Below, piece after piece: positions 22,640-34,784 of a stretch of 64,000 nucleotides of DNA (position 1 is the stretch's first letter; each line of letters begins with the position of its first letter). Made by a program: the position numbers and the translations under genes. The stretch is taken from positions 70,800,494-70,864,493 of the forward strand of contig NC_134535.1 in the NCBI RefSeq assembly GCF_050624435.1, read 5' to 3'. The notes below the pieces were generated by a model. The model ran no database searches and had not been told where the DNA came from. It was given only the letters and a program-made list of their open reading frames with translations. Source of the stretch: Tenrec ecaudatus. Lineage: Eukaryota; Chordata; Mammalia; Afrosoricida; Tenrecidae.

Positions 22640-25215
22640 GAATTGCAAACAGCTCTCCTCAAATATTCGCCAGAGTCTTGTTCCTGGCATTCACTCAGGC
22701 AGCCACCCAAGAGGAAAAGAGTCATCACAAAAGATTACGGGAAATAGTCGCCAGCTCCCGGAGAAGATCACACCGCATACCGTTCACCAGTCGGAATGAG
22801 AGGCCACAATTTAACCCTGGGAAACGCAGTGCAGTGACACACATGGTGCTGACCTGAAGGCAACTGTGTTTGGTTTGTTTTTGAAAACTTTCTATTGGTA
22901 TATAAATAGCATGCCAAATGACACTATAATTCCTAAAACGTAGGGTACAATTATCAATCATTCACAATTGTTTCAGAAGTAAAACATAAACGTCAGAATT
23001 AATAGACAAGGATTTTCAACTGGAATTGGCACAGAGGTTAGAAGTAACAGACAATGGTGTTAATGGTGTTAAACTGCTTATGCTAATAGTAGTAGATATG
23101 TACCCCAAAAGTTACGTAAGTACAGTTCTAAGCTCACTTTATAGGACATAGTAGAACTATCCCTTTAGGTTTGTGGCAGCACTGATCATTCTCCCAAAAT
23201 ACAATCATACACAATGGAATGAAAAACCCTAATTAAAATTCTAGAAGTGGAAAATTACAAGATTTAGCTGAAAAATCCACTGAATTAACAGATTAGACAT
23301 TACTTAAGAGGTGATTAGAAAACTTAAAAACATGGGCAAACTACAAAATTAAACAGAGAGTAAAAATAAGCAAAACTGTTTAACAGACCTTTAGTGAGCT
23401 CTGAAATATATTCAATAAGCCTATTATAAGTGGGTGTAGATTTACTAAATAATAAGGACATAGGGATCAGGAAAAAATATTTCTCAATCTGTATTTGGTT
23501 TTCCAGGAGGTATGTAGTCTAGGGAAATGAGAAAAAGGTGGCTACACAGCAGTTTACCTGAGTCTTTCTTTTAAATTACTGAGCACTATATGCTAAACAC
23601 ACCCAGATTACCTCCATATGGGTAGAATTTAACTCTATTTTCTAGAGTATCAAACTCTCGAATATAACTCAATTATGATTTTCTACACTGCGGCAGCCTC
23701 ATGACATACCAGGGGCGCATCACCAAGTCTTACTCACAAATCATAGACACCCTTATGGAGCAGAGGTACTAAACCATAAAGCTGTTGTTTCCTGGCAGAT
23801 CCTCCACCGAGGACTGTACTTTCCTGATGGTGTGGTGTTTTCATCTCCTTTTTCCCTCAAGAGAATCCTGTGCTCTTCACTGTATGAAAAACAAATGACA
23901 GTTTGGGCATCTTTGAGGGACTTGAACTATGTTCCTTTTCAATGTTCTTTGAGTTTGGGAAACAAAAAGAAATCTGGGGGTAGAGACAAGTTCATGGATA
24001 TTGGACAGATGAGATAAGGTTTCCCAATGAAATTCTTTGGAAATGCACTTTTTATTCTTAAAGAACGAGCAAGTGCTTTGTTTTAATAGGGAAAGAAAAA
24101 TCATTGGTACAGCAGTCCTGGCCTTTTTCACAGATTTTAGTTTTCTTAAAATGTCTTCATAAGAAATCCCAATGATTGTTCTGGGCCTACTAGAAGATAC
24201 ATACAAATTACCATTTGAAATTACCAAAATCAAAAACTGTTCATAATCTTGGAATACGAATAGTAACACTTTGTGACTTACCTTCGCAGGAGATTCAAAA
24301 TGCAAAGACTAGAGGCTCGGTGGCCAGATGCCTTACTGAGAAGCCAATTTTAATCACCCGCTGTCTGTTCCCAGCCACCATCAGTACTGGCCCAGATTTC
24401 TGTAATGGGTTGGGTTTAAATACGGGCAGCCCAGTCTAGCTCAGGACAGAAACTCTTTTGATACTTTCCTGCTCTAGACCCACATGGTTGAGAGAATACT
24501 ACCTGAGGTCACTGAATACTTCTCAATCCTTTTGTCCAAATCAGTTTAAAATAGAAAGCCTGACCAGAGGTATTACTTTGTGAAGAGAAATCAAAAAAGG
24601 ATATGAGTGGTTTCCCACCTAGAATTCATACTTTCTCAGACAAAAGTAAGTGCATGGACAGTCTATGTCTAGTTTTGGTATTTCTTAAAAATATATAACT
24701 CCTCGATGAACATGGACCTACAGGTCAAATAAACTAGATACTTGAGGAGCATAATTATTTCTGATGACATGCAACAGTCTGAAATGAATTTATTATCTGA
24801 AGCAGATTATTGGATGGTATTCAATAAAAATTTAAAATGTGAGCATGAACAATTAAGAAGACAAAGTTATTAAAACCAGGAAAAATTTAAAAATCATTAA
24901 AATAGACTAAATGGATACAGTAAGTATAAAATATAAAGCAGCTGAATCAGGGATGGAAAGGTAAATGGCTATCAAGCAGCAGATTGGAAGCAAACAAAGG
25001 AGAACATATGTTCTACCTCACACAAGTTTGGAAGCATCACATGGTATGATATACCACATTTAAACTCAAATAACATGTGTACATTATTTCCGAAACTCAC
25101 AGTCTCCTTCCGTGTCGGTTTCTCATGTGCATGGGGTATAGGTGTGTGATCTTTCTGTGAGTGTGTCACAGGTAAAATGTACAGTATGTGGAAGTGTTTT
25201 GCGGGCCCTAATTTT
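22640..25215. other. Unrecognised stretch with one splice-bounded segment
   Basis: No repeat family is identified. A 142-codon minus-strand open frame at 23877-24305 has no recognisable domain. On the minus strand, 24399-24282 is bounded by an acceptor-like 'acccattacag' and a donor 'aaggtaagt'; see findings. Confidence 0.3.
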
Positions 25216-25218
25216 TTA

Positions 25219-25285
25219 TGCCCTTGCCATCAAGTCCGTTCATACTTGTAGCAACCAGAAAGCAACTTCATAGATGTGGGAATAT
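25219..25285 (-). mobile_element. AfroSINE-like SINE, tail fragment
   Basis: Short minus-strand piece: 'cccttgccatcaagtccgtt' and 'catacttgtagcaacc', corresponding to the complement of the SINE tail only. Confidence 0.5.
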
Positions 25286-25324
25286 TTATGGGCGATATGC
25301 TAAAACTTGTATAAAATATAATAC

Positions 25325-25455
25325 CTACTGACATCAAGTCAATTATGACTCATAGCATCACTGCATGGACTTTCCCAAGTTGTTCATCTTTATGCAAGCA
25401 AGCAAGCAGCCTTATCCCAGGGGAGGCTGGTGAATTTGAACTGCAGACGTGCGCA
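25325..25455 (-). mobile_element. AfroSINE-like SINE
   Basis: Minus-strand copy: 'ctgacatcaagtcaattatg' (tail complement), a short GCAA/CAAG repeat at 25394-25410 replacing part of the middle, then 'ggtgaatttgaactgcagac'. Confidence 0.65.
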
Positions 25456-25459
25456 TGTT

Positions 25460-26640
25460 TATAATTCTGCTGAAATTTTAACAAAGCAACAGATACAAAT
25501 ATTGAACAAGATTAAATGTATTCATTTATTTATATGTCATAAACATTAAGAGTACTTTATATACACCTGGTGAATATAAGTTTTGTCAGTCAATTAACCT
25601 TAGGAAAAATGGGTCTGTAGGTATTATTTACTGGTTACATAAGACAAAGCTGAGTTTTAGGAGAAATAGATAATTTAAGTATGTATGTAATTATTGAAGA
25701 TGATGCATTATGTTTGAAGATTAATGTTCCTGTAATGAAAGAACTGAATCAAGACTTACTATATCTCAATATTCTCCCCCCAAATACTCTAAAAAGTGCC
25801 AGTTGGTATGTTTAAGCAAACATTCCTGGATGATTATGTAAATTTAATATTTTAAATAAGAATTGAATTTTAACACATTAAATATATGGGACTGTCTGGG
25901 GCTACATCTAATAAAGGAGAGTGTATTAAGTATATGGCAGTTTTGTTAGGTAAATAAACTTTTCTTCCCTGCATTTTGTAAATCATCATGTACATTTTAA
26001 TAATCATGTATAGAACATTTAATGTAGTGCTATAAAATATTTTAGTCAATATCTGTTACAAAATATGTTGTATCCACCTTATTATAGCATGTTAATCTTT
26101 ATCAAATGATACATAAAGTTACCATAGATCAATGTATTATATTGCAGAAATAGGTATAAGCTTCATTTATCTTTCCTATTATTAAATATCATAAGTTATC
26201 ATAAGTGTTTTTCTACCCAAAGCTTACTCTTATGTCAATCAATCAAATGATGAAGGAAAAATATGCCAAAACTTTCTCCTTTCCTAGTAAATCTAATTTC
26301 TGAGTAGGTGCTTTAATTTACTCCTTTATAAATTGCTGTATTACAAGAGGTGTCAAGCTTTACTGTATACAAACATAAGAAATGGGGACGCTCAAAAGAA
26401 AATATCGTGACTCAATTTACAGGAGATAAAAATTATCTGAAATAATGTTTTCATCTGTGCTTCCAGAGGTCAATCAAAATATAAAGTATTAAAAGGAACA
26501 ATAATTGTTTCCAGTACATTGTATCTAGGCAGATGGATACAAGTTCCATACACATTTTGTTTGCATTTATTCATAAACTGATGTTAAATTATGCGTCAGA
26601 AAATCTCTAGCTGGTCACTTTTTAGATCCTGAGTGAAGTG
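25460..26640. other. Very AT-rich unrecognised stretch
   Basis: A weak MIR-like core may lie at about 25600-25680 but is too diverged to call. No gene is seen. Confidence 0.3.
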
Positions 26641-27076
26641 TCTTTGTGTTAGGCGAGGTCGACTAGAGAAACAGATCCAGTGACACTCATTTATGTGGAA
26701 GGAAGAGCTTGATATCATGAAGTATTTATCAAGAACACATCCCAGCCAGTTTAACTCAAGTCCATAAGTCTGACACCAGTACATAAGTCCTTCTTCAAAC
26801 GCTCGCAGGCACCTGCAAGGATGCAGAATACAACAATGTTATAGGCGTTGGGGTGCAAAGTCCTGTGGATCCAATTGTGGTAGATGCATCTCCAGGGATC
26901 TGGCAGCAACTAGGGTCAACCAACAGGAAGGCGAGGGCACAGGGAGAGTGTGGGCGCTTCCCAGAGTGCTTCTTTTGAGGCCACACCCACAAGAAAGCAT
27001 CATCAGACTGTGACCCGATTGACAGGTTGAATACCACCCCTGCATTTTTATATATCTTGAAGCTGACATGAAAAGC

Positions 27077-27706
27077 TGTGGAGGGAGGTCAGATGCTTAC
27101 AGACATCCTCCCTGAAGGCAGTCACTGCCAGACTGCTGTCTCACCCCACCACAGGGATGGGCCTGTTCCCTGCTACTGAGAACAATGGATTATTTCTCTC
27201 TGAGGCTTGAGACCATTCGCTTGATTCCTGCAGGTGGAGCTCACACCTTACCATAATGGTCTCTATCAGTTGGACCAGGGAACAGGCCACACCGGCTCTG
27301 TGACATCCAAAGTTAGGCTGCCATCCTGTATCTAGGATCTGCTCATCTCTTGCTACATGTATATCCCCAATCCCTCCTCTTCCTGTTGTGTGTATACCCC
27401 TAGAACACCTCCTTCCATTACTGCATTACCTATAGCAAAACCCCTTCCTGTAGACGTGGATCCTCACCTGAAATTAAGGGGCTTGCATGTCCCTCAAGAA
27501 TATAAAAGCCTTGGTCAGCATTAAAGATTCTCTCGCTCTCTCCACGTGGACCACCAAGCGGGGCTGAGGTGAGCACACTACTATGAATTGTGTCTGACTC
27601 CATTTATTTCAATATTTCTCTTCTATCTCTCATGCTCTCTATAACTTTAATCGTTACTTATCATCGCTGTACCTGTAATGATGTTAGGGGCTGGCTTCCC
27701 CTGGCA
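27077..27706 (+). mobile_element. Solo LTR, betaretrovirus-like (class II ERV)
   Basis: A 630-bp element with TG...CA ends flanked by a 6-bp duplication with one mismatch (aaaagc at 27071-27076, aaaaac at 27707-27712). Six bp is typical of class II (betaretrovirus-like) integrases. It contains a TATA box at 27501-27508 and an ATTAAA polyadenylation signal only about 12 bp later at 27520-27525. This compact order is seen in betaretroviral LTRs, which have very short R regions. A CT-rich start of R/U5 follows. No internal viral genes remain on either side, so it is a solo LTR left by recombination. It is old but relatively clean, and younger than the family A element it interrupts. Confidence 0.7.
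27501..27525 (+). promoter_or_regulatory. LTR TATA box and polyadenylation signal
   Basis: 'tataaaag' at 27501-27508 followed by 'attaaa' at 27520-27525 inside the LTR at 27077-27706. Transcription would start about 25-30 bp after the TATA box, close to the polyadenylation signal. Whether it is still active cannot be told from sequence. Confidence 0.5.
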
Positions 27707-27931
27707 AAAAACTACCACTTTCTTATTTGAAATATTTTCAGATTTATTTACAATTCATCCCACACACATTATTACTGTTAGTCAATGCATAGCTGTTCTA
27801 TGCAATTGCAGAAATAATTCTGATCTATTTAAATATAAAATGTAGTATTGGAATATCAGTATGAAGCTCACAGAGTCTATGGGAAACCTAGAAAACCAAC
27901 CAGAGGAAAAAGAAAGAAGAAAAAAAAGAAA

Positions 27932-28062
27932 CTAAACTCATTACCATTGAATTAATTCTCATTCATGGGGAACCTAGAAGAAATGGTAGAATTGACCCTG
28001 TGAGTTTGCAAGACTGTAATGCTTTACAGCAGAGAGCACAGAGTAACATCTCATGAAGGACT
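27932..28062 (-). mobile_element. AfroSINE-like SINE, partial
   Basis: Minus-strand copy: 'aaactcattaccattgaatt' (tail complement), then 'ggtagaattgaccctgtgag', 'caagactgtaatgctttaca'. The head end is lost after about 28062. Confidence 0.6.
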
Positions 28063-28064
28063 CT

Positions 28065-28728
28065 GTAGAATACCATTGTCTCTACCGGCACACAAACAAT
28101 TGACTATCCCATCAGACACTCCAATATGGACAGACTTTAAGATTCCTCTATCACTCTTTTCAATGTACTACAGATCCTGGCCCCAAAGTTACCTCTGATG
28201 GAATTCTACTTTTGTGGGTTCACATTTGAGCCAGTGTCAGGTAGTCAGTCACTGCAGATAGACCGACTGTCCCTGATAAAAACTTCTGACTAGCTTCACT
28301 GTAGACACTTCCAAGAGCTCTGGCAGAATCAGAGAAAAATTGTATAATTAGTGGTCAGTAACAAAAACAAAAATTTCCACAGCAATTTACTATTAAGTTG
28401 TCCACCATCTCTAAGCATGCTTCTTTGCATAAGTAAAACTGCTTCTGCCTAATTGAATGCAACTTTCCTTCAGGCTGCCCAAACACATTCACCTTCCCTA
28501 ATGTATTACAAGTTATTGCCTTCAGCTGCAAATGCAAGATATTTTTAGCTGTGACATGCTCCCAACTCAATATTCTTCATATTATAAAACAAACATCACT
28601 GTATGTCTTATATAATAAGATCAGTGAACATTTAGGTATCAGACAAAAGCAACTAACTCATATAAAACACACAGGTACATAAATAAATATGGGAAGAGAT
28701 TATAAAGAAAAATATTTTAGGTGTATAC
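28065..28728. other. Unrecognised stretch
   Basis: Nothing assignable. Confidence 0.3.
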
Positions 28729-28730
28729 TA

Positions 28731-28900
28731 TCACTCTCAGTACAATCAAGTCAATGCCAACCCACAGTGTCCTTATAAGGCAGGGTAGAACTTCCCTTGT
28801 GGGTTTCTGATACTGCAAATGTTTTATGGAGTAGAAAGTTCAGTCTTGAGGGGAGCGGAGATGGTTTTCAAATAACAACCACTAAACACCACCAGGGCTT
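28731..28900 (-). mobile_element. AfroSINE-like SINE
   Basis: Minus-strand copy: 'caatcaagtcaatgccaacc', 'ggcagggtagaacttccct', 'gtgggtttctgatactgc', 'ggagtagaaag', ending in the head complement 'caccaccagggctt'. Confidence 0.8.
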
Positions 28901-29125
28901 CTGAGGGTATATTATAGTATTTAATAAACCCAGAGACGATAATAGTAGAGGAACAAAGGAATAAAAACAAAGTATATTCTTAAGATAGTGTCCAAAAATA
29001 TTAATCAGGATACTGCAATTCAACTCTTTTCCTGAGGTAAAATCTCAGTAAAAGTTATCTCTTTTATCATTTACCTAAGAATGTCAGTGATTTTTTATTG
29101 ACTATTATAATTTTCCAAAAGTTTC

Positions 29126-29207
29126 ATCATATTAGGCTCTTCAAAAAGTTTTTAGAAAAATAAAATTGTAATATAATTAAATTTTTCTAAGAACTTTTAA
29201 AAGCATC
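29126..29207. mobile_element. Palindromic MITE-like element, copy 2
   Basis: Two inverted arms ('ggctcttcaaaaagtttt' and its imperfect complement 'aagaacttttaaaagc') around an AT-rich centre. Same family as 14788-14875. Confidence 0.5.
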
Positions 29208-29429
29208 TCCTATTTTACATCTCAAGCACTACTTTTTCCTCTAGAATATTTTCTAACCTGTTATTTATAATTTATTTTATTTTCCATCCCTTTATTCTTC
29301 CAAGTTTCTTAGTCTTTCTTCACTCAAGTTTTTATAATTAGTTTTTTTTTAACTTGGTCAAAATTGGATGACATTTATTCTCTCTTTAAAATTTTTTTCA
29401 AAACGTGTTATGGGAGTTAATATGGACAA

Positions 29430-31445
29430 CAGACCACTCCACAGTTCAATCACATCAAGCAGTGTTCCACAATTGCTACCACAATTAGTTCCAACCCATT
29501 CTTTTCTGTTTTGTCAGCAGTTTTATTGGCAAGTAATTTACATATCATATAATTCAAGAGTTCAATCATTTAATCATATCAGGGAGAATTGCACAATCAC
29601 CCCCACCTCAATTTTGGAGCACCCCCATTTGCTCCCCATGGTTAAATTGCCTTAAATGGGTTATGCAATTACAATCCATTCTAATGCTCCCTTACCCTCG
29701 AGTCTTTACTTTTCACTCCTGAAATTCCCTTCCCCTATTCATCATGCACCCCTGTCCTTGAATGTCATATATCCCTCGTATCAGTTATTGTCATTTTGAA
29801 TCTACTCTTCCTGTGCTTCACAGCTGGACGATCCAACAGAAAAACAAACAAACAAAAAAATTGCGTTCAGGTAGTAAGGTTAAAAAGATAATGGTATACT
29901 GACAAAAATATCAATAATACATGTGAAGGAAAAGACAAACCACCCTAAAAAAACATTCAAAAAGCCAGCAAAGAGATTTCTTTATTCCGCATTGGCTTTA
30001 GCACCCTTACCTGTAGTGATCATTTCATGAAGGTGAGTATCAAGGTGGGCCATGATGTAAGAATTGATTGTTCTTAAGTTTCAGCTAGGATTTAGTGAGA
30101 GCCCAAAACCCTTTCTTGGATTTAAACCTTTTTTTAAAATTTGCTGTAACACGAGAGCCAATACACATGTCATATCATTCCATAGTTCAATTATGTCACA
30201 TGTATTTGATTTATTTGTACAATTGCTTCTGTAATCATGCATGTTTTCCAAAACATACTTTTTCTTCCTGGACTTCTTGACTTTATCTCCCTCCTCTCTC
30301 CACCATCCCTCTCTAATATCCCTCTTGTGCCAAACCCTTGTTACATTCTCTTTCCCTGTAGGGTCCACATCCTGTGTTTCCTTTACAGAAAAGTAAATGA
30401 ACAAACAGCACAGTGTGTTACTCTGGGTGGGCTAGAGCAACAAATTTATAGACACTCATATGTATATAATAAAGAGCTTTATGTAAAGAGTAAGTGTACA
30501 TTCAGAAACATCCCAGCCCAGTCTAGATCAAGTCCATAAGTTTGATATTAGCTCATATGTCCGATTCCATCTGTAGTTCCTCTTCAGACTCATGCAACAC
30601 ATGCAATGATGCAGCCAATAGGTGGGACATCTTGTGGCTCCAGTGGTGGTGGAAGCATCTCAGCACTGGCCTGTGTCTCCGCATGCGTGTCTCCTCCAGC
30701 TCCAGGACTATGGCTCCATCAGCAGGGATCCATGAGTCTTGTTAACAGGAATACCAAGCAGAGAGTTCCTTCCTTTTCCAAAAATTTCCAGCCTCAGGCA
30801 CAAACTACTAATTCAAAAAGCAAGAGTTCCTTTTTTCTTCAATCTGCCAACAGCCCACTAGGCAAATCTCCTCACCTGCGAATGTCCTGAGAAATCAAGA
30901 CATTCGGTGGGGTGTATCCTTTTAGAGTCTTCTTAGCAGGCATGTCCTAACCTGTTTAAGTTCCAATCGAATGGCTGAAAGCACGTAGTCTTATAAACTT
31001 TCTATTTTTACTTCCCAATAACCATGTCTCTCAATCATTAGATCCATAACAATAAGCAAAAGAAAACAGTATAAACCAAATACAGCCAGATCCTATACTC
31101 AATTCTTAAAACAGTCAAGTTCAATACTTATCTATCTTCTCTTAACCTTTATCTAAATTATACCATCAATGCAAAATATGGTCATAGGCCTCTGAAACAG
31201 CCAAGGGCCAGACTTTCTGTTAGCCATTTTCACTAAGCAGCATGGTTGTTCTCAGTTTGTGGTTTTTTTATTTTTCAATGGGCGTTAGGTGGAATCTCAT
31301 TGTTGATTTGACTTGCATTTCCTGGATGTCTAATGACCTAGAGCATTTCCTTATGTTGCTATAAGCTATTGAGTGACATCCTTTGTGAATCATCTGTTCA
31401 GGGCTTTTGCACCCTTCTCAGAGGGCTATCAGGTTTTTTCTTGTG
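29430..31445 (-). mobile_element. Old L1 3'-region, antisense, with an LTR insertion
   Basis: Antisense L1 3' sequence in two blocks, 29430-30413 and about 31200-31445. The first has 'ttacatatcatataattcaa', 'gttcaatcatttaatcat' and 'agaattgcacaatca', an L1 3'-UTR motif that recurs about 650 bp later (30160-30240) as a degenerate second copy. The second has 'ggtggaatctcattgttgat' and 'cttgcatttcctggatgtct', widespread in old mammalian L1 3' regions. The element at 30414 splits the two. The exact end is unclear. Confidence 0.5.
30414..30780 (+). mobile_element. LTR-like element, family A, copy 4 (right end unclear)
   Basis: Starts TGTGTTACTC, then 'ggctagagcaac', 'agacactcatatgtatata', 'aagagctttatgtaaa', 'aaacatcccagcccagtc' and the GC-rich middle with 'cagtggtggtggaagcatct'. 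After about 30780 the sequence no longer matches the other copies, so it may extend to about 30960 or be truncated. Overlapping open frames at 30542-30890 are internal to it. Confidence 0.55.
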
Positions 31446-33158
31446 AGATCTAGTCTTAAACTACAATTATATTGCTTTCTCATGCTTTGGTAGAATTTCA
31501 TTTACATCCTTATCTCCCAAAAGAGACTTTCTGAAAAATCTAAAACAGTCTTAGATTATCAAGTATAAATTTATATTTTAATTACTTGCTTAAAATATAT
31601 ATTCTGTGTTTGCAACTGCTATACTTGATAATAACTTTTGAAACTCCTATTACACATATATTTCCTTTTGTTTGAAATATTTTTAAAATCTTCAAGTATA
31701 AATCTGACATAATTTTCATAAAATAAGCATTTTGATTAAATAATTATGTTTCTTACAAACAAAGAAATAAATAATTGTGGGGAGGGTCTTATTATTTTGG
31801 AAGCTATTTGAAAAACATAAAATACCTCAACACAAGGGTTTGTAATAAAAAAAACAAAATAATTAATATATTGGATTACATTCTTCATGATATAATATAA
31901 TATAATATAATAATATATTTATAGAATTATTAACTAATTCATAAAATATTACTGTGTTGTAGAATTAACTAAGAATATAGGCAATTAATATAATCATATA
32001 TCACATGGAAATGTAATATCATTACATATTAATTGTATAATCTAATATGTTGTTTCCTGAATATATTATCTATATTCTTAATTGCCAGATTTTTCCTCAA
32101 ATCAACACATTAACATATAATCTTTTCCTCAAAAATTATTTTTTCTCTTCATTTTAACTTTCAGATTATGGTATCATTTACCTCCTGGTGATCCTGCCAA
32201 CAATGGCAAACACTCATGATTTCCACCTGTCTCTTAGTTATCCAATTTCTAGTAAGTCTAATCAATCCAAATACCACTGGATATTTTGACTGGGCATCTA
32301 TTTTTTATTTATCACTGATGCCCAAGTACCTGATTGATGATCTTTTGCTTGAGCTATTATCTGTCTAATCAGTTTCCTGATACTAATATATATTTTAGAA
32401 GGATTTAAGATTTTATCTTCCTAAAAGAAAGATCAAATCAATACCCATATCAAAACATCTTAATGTAGTCAAGAAGTCCATATACTAAATTCAAAGGACA
32501 AATTCTTTTCCGTTTTATGGAAATTATGTCCCAAAAGATAGCCTAAATAGACGTTCTCACAAAATAAAGCATTCTAGATAAAATTATCTTTAAATCTTAT
32601 TTTAATTGAATAATGTATTAGAAGATAATTAAGTGGTCTCTAAAAGGCAAAGTTGATGGCAAGGAAACAATCCTGGGATGTATGTGCACACAAATAATTT
32701 TTTCCTGAGGAGTATTTGCAGAATACTTATGGCTTTAAGCTACGTTAGACATTCATGGACACAAGAATTTTAATTGGGCATACATTGGTAATCTGAAAGA
32801 AAAACTCCAAAAAGTGGGACATCAGGTAAATAAAAAATAGCAAAATGTAATGAACAAACAAACAAAAAACGTGGTATGCACAGCATTTCTTTGCTTCATG
32901 ATGAAGGGATGTTTCAGCTTTCTTTGCTTCATGATGGAGGGAATTTAAGGAAAAACACAAAACAAAGAAAATTCCACCCTAAATTGCCTAACAATGAATT
33001 GGAGCTTATTTGCTATTTTAACATAATGTACATTATCCACATGGTCCAAGAAAGCAATAAATGAACAATAAAAATACATTACAGTGAATATTAATTTTTA
33101 AATGTACAAGAAATATGTATAATCAACTGCCATTTTCTTGATCAGATTAGCAGATATC
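31446..33158. other. AT-rich unrecognised stretch with a 33-bp tandem duplication
   Basis: Positions 31888-31920 hold an (ATAAT)-type simple repeat. Positions 32886-32942 carry a period-33 tandem duplication ('tttctttgcttcatgatg' twice). No gene is seen. Confidence 0.35.
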
Positions 33159-33159
33159 A

Positions 33160-33325
33160 AACTCACTGTCAAGGAGTCTATGCCAACCCATAGTGACCCA
33201 ATAGGTCAGGGAAGAACTGCCCAGTGAGTTTCAGAAACTAAATATTTAAGAGAGTAGACAGTCTCGTATTATTGCCTGGAGCTGGTCAGGGTTTCTAATT
33301 GCCCAATGTGTAACTAGGGTTCCTG
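33160..33325 (-). mobile_element. AfroSINE-like SINE
   Basis: Minus-strand copy: 'actcactgtcaaggagtcta', 'cccatagtgacccaatagg', 'gaactgcccagtgagtttc', ending 'gtgtaactagggttcc'. It is well recognisable across its full length. Confidence 0.8.
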
Positions 33326-33837
33326 ATTAATTGATATAGATATAAGGAAATTGTTATCTCAATGACAAAACACATACTAAAGTTTATGTGAAACATTTAT
33401 AAAATGAATGTGAATTTTGCCTTAAAACCATTTGCATTAATGCCGAATAATTATTTTACATAGACCATACCCTCTGATCTATTCTTTGATTTAATAAAAT
33501 TAGAAATAATTAATACAGAGGTAATTACAAAATTGTTCATTCTTTTTACTTTAAAATAATTCATGGAACAAAATATATGAAACTCAAAATATAAAAACAT
33601 TTAGTTCTGAAAGCTAAAAGAAATTTCTATCAAAATACTAGAATGCAGCTTGTAACTAAAGCAACGTATAAAGAAAATTATAATTAATCATCAAATTCAT
33701 GATTTAGAGAATTAACAGGACAATAAGCTCTACAAAAATAAGTATATTAAAAAAAGGTAAAAGTAGCAACTAATGAAATAGAAAAATTAAGTATGTATAA
33801 ATAGAGACAATCAACAAAGGGGAAACAAAACCAAAGT

Positions 33838-34057
33838 CCTTACCATTGAGTAAATTCTGGTTTATAGATACCCTATAGGAGCGCTGGTTGACATAGTAGT
33901 TATGCATTTGGCTTCTAACCTCAAGGTCAGAAGTTCAAAGTCACTAGCAGTTTGTTTGTAAGAAAAGTCAGGAATTTTACTCCTGGGAAAAGTTTCAGTC
34001 TCTGAAACTCATTGAGGCACTTCTACTCTGTCTTGGAATCAAATTGATAACAGTGAA
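33838..34057 (+). mobile_element. AfroSINE-like SINE abutting an inverted SINE stub
   Basis: The plus-strand copy occupies 33877-34057: 'gacatagtagttatgcattt', 'aacctcaaggtcagaagttc', 'tttactcctgggaaaag', 'ggcacttctactctgtc'. Immediately before it, 33838-33876 looks like the tail complement of a second copy in opposite orientation. Confidence 0.75.
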
Positions 34058-34124
34058 TTTAATTTTATTTTATACTTAATCTTAGCAAACGGCCGAGAAG
34101 CGATGAATTTAATTTTTATTTAAT

Positions 34125-34765
34125 AATTTTATTAGGGGCTTATACAACTCATCACAATCCATTCATACATCAATTGTGTAAAGTATATTTGTACATTCAT
34201 TGCCCTCATTATTCTCTAAACATTTACTCTCCACTTAAGCCCCTGGCATCATCTCCACATTGTTCCCCTCCCTCCCTTCTCCCCGCTCCCTCATGAACCC
34301 TCGATAATATATAAATTATTGCTTTGTCATACCTTACACTGCATGACCTCTCCCTTCACCTGCTCTTCTATTGTCCATCCCTCAGAGAGGAGGTCATATA
34401 TAGATCCTTGTAATCGGTTCCTCCTTTCTCCCCCACCCTTCCTCTACCCTCCCTGTATCGCCACTCTCACCACTGATCCTGAAAGGTCTATCTGTCCTGG
34501 ATTCCCTGTGTTTCCAGCTCCTATCTGCACCAGTGTACATCCTCTGTCTAGCCAATTTGTAAGGTAGAATTGGGATCATGATAGTGGGGGAGAGGAAACA
34601 TCATCAGAACAAAAATCATATCATTGTGAATGAGGGGGTTGCGGATTGGAGACCCAGCCTGTCTGTAGGCAACTGGACAGCCCTTTATGGAAGGGTCGCT
34701 GGGAGGAGACAGCCAGTCAGGGTGCAGTGCAACAACGATGAAACATACAACTTTCTTCTAGTTCC
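34125..34765 (-). mobile_element. L1 3' end with 5' inversion (twin-primed insertion)
   Basis: Positions 34125-34592 are the 3' portion of the L1 3'-UTR family on the minus strand, beginning with the complement of an AATAAA-containing tail and running up to the 'actatcatgatccc' block. Positions about 34598-34765 are the next 5' segment of the same family ('catcatcagaacaaaaatc', 'tgaatgagggggttgc', 'gatgaaacatacaac') but on the plus strand. In the intact copies at 7739 and 53205 these two segments are contiguous and colinear. The pair is flanked by a 15-bp duplication with one mismatch (34110-34124 and 34766-34780). Overlapping short open frames here are chance. Confidence 0.75.
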
Positions 34766-34784
34766 TAATTTTTTTTTAATGAGA

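Larger units (their letters stand above)
26645..27717 (+). mobile_element. LTR-like element, family A, copy 2, interrupted near its end
   Basis: Starts TGTGTTAGG, then 'gtcgactagagaaac', 'aagagcttgatat', 'acacatcccagcca', with a GC-rich middle and 'cgattgacaggttgaata' near the end. At 27071 it is interrupted by another LTR (27077-27706). The few bases after that LTR ('actacca') match the family's expected end, so the insertion is within about 10-25 bp of the element's right border. Two overlapping minus-strand open frames around 26795-27069 are internal to this element. Confidence 0.55.

Noticed and set aside
23877..24305. 142-codon minus-strand open frame
   Set aside because: No domain, no conserved motif and no supporting splice structure for that frame; consistent with chance.
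27077..27706. An intact provirus around the class II LTR
   Set aside because: The sequence on both sides is the older family A element or ordinary flank, with no gag, pol or env remnants.
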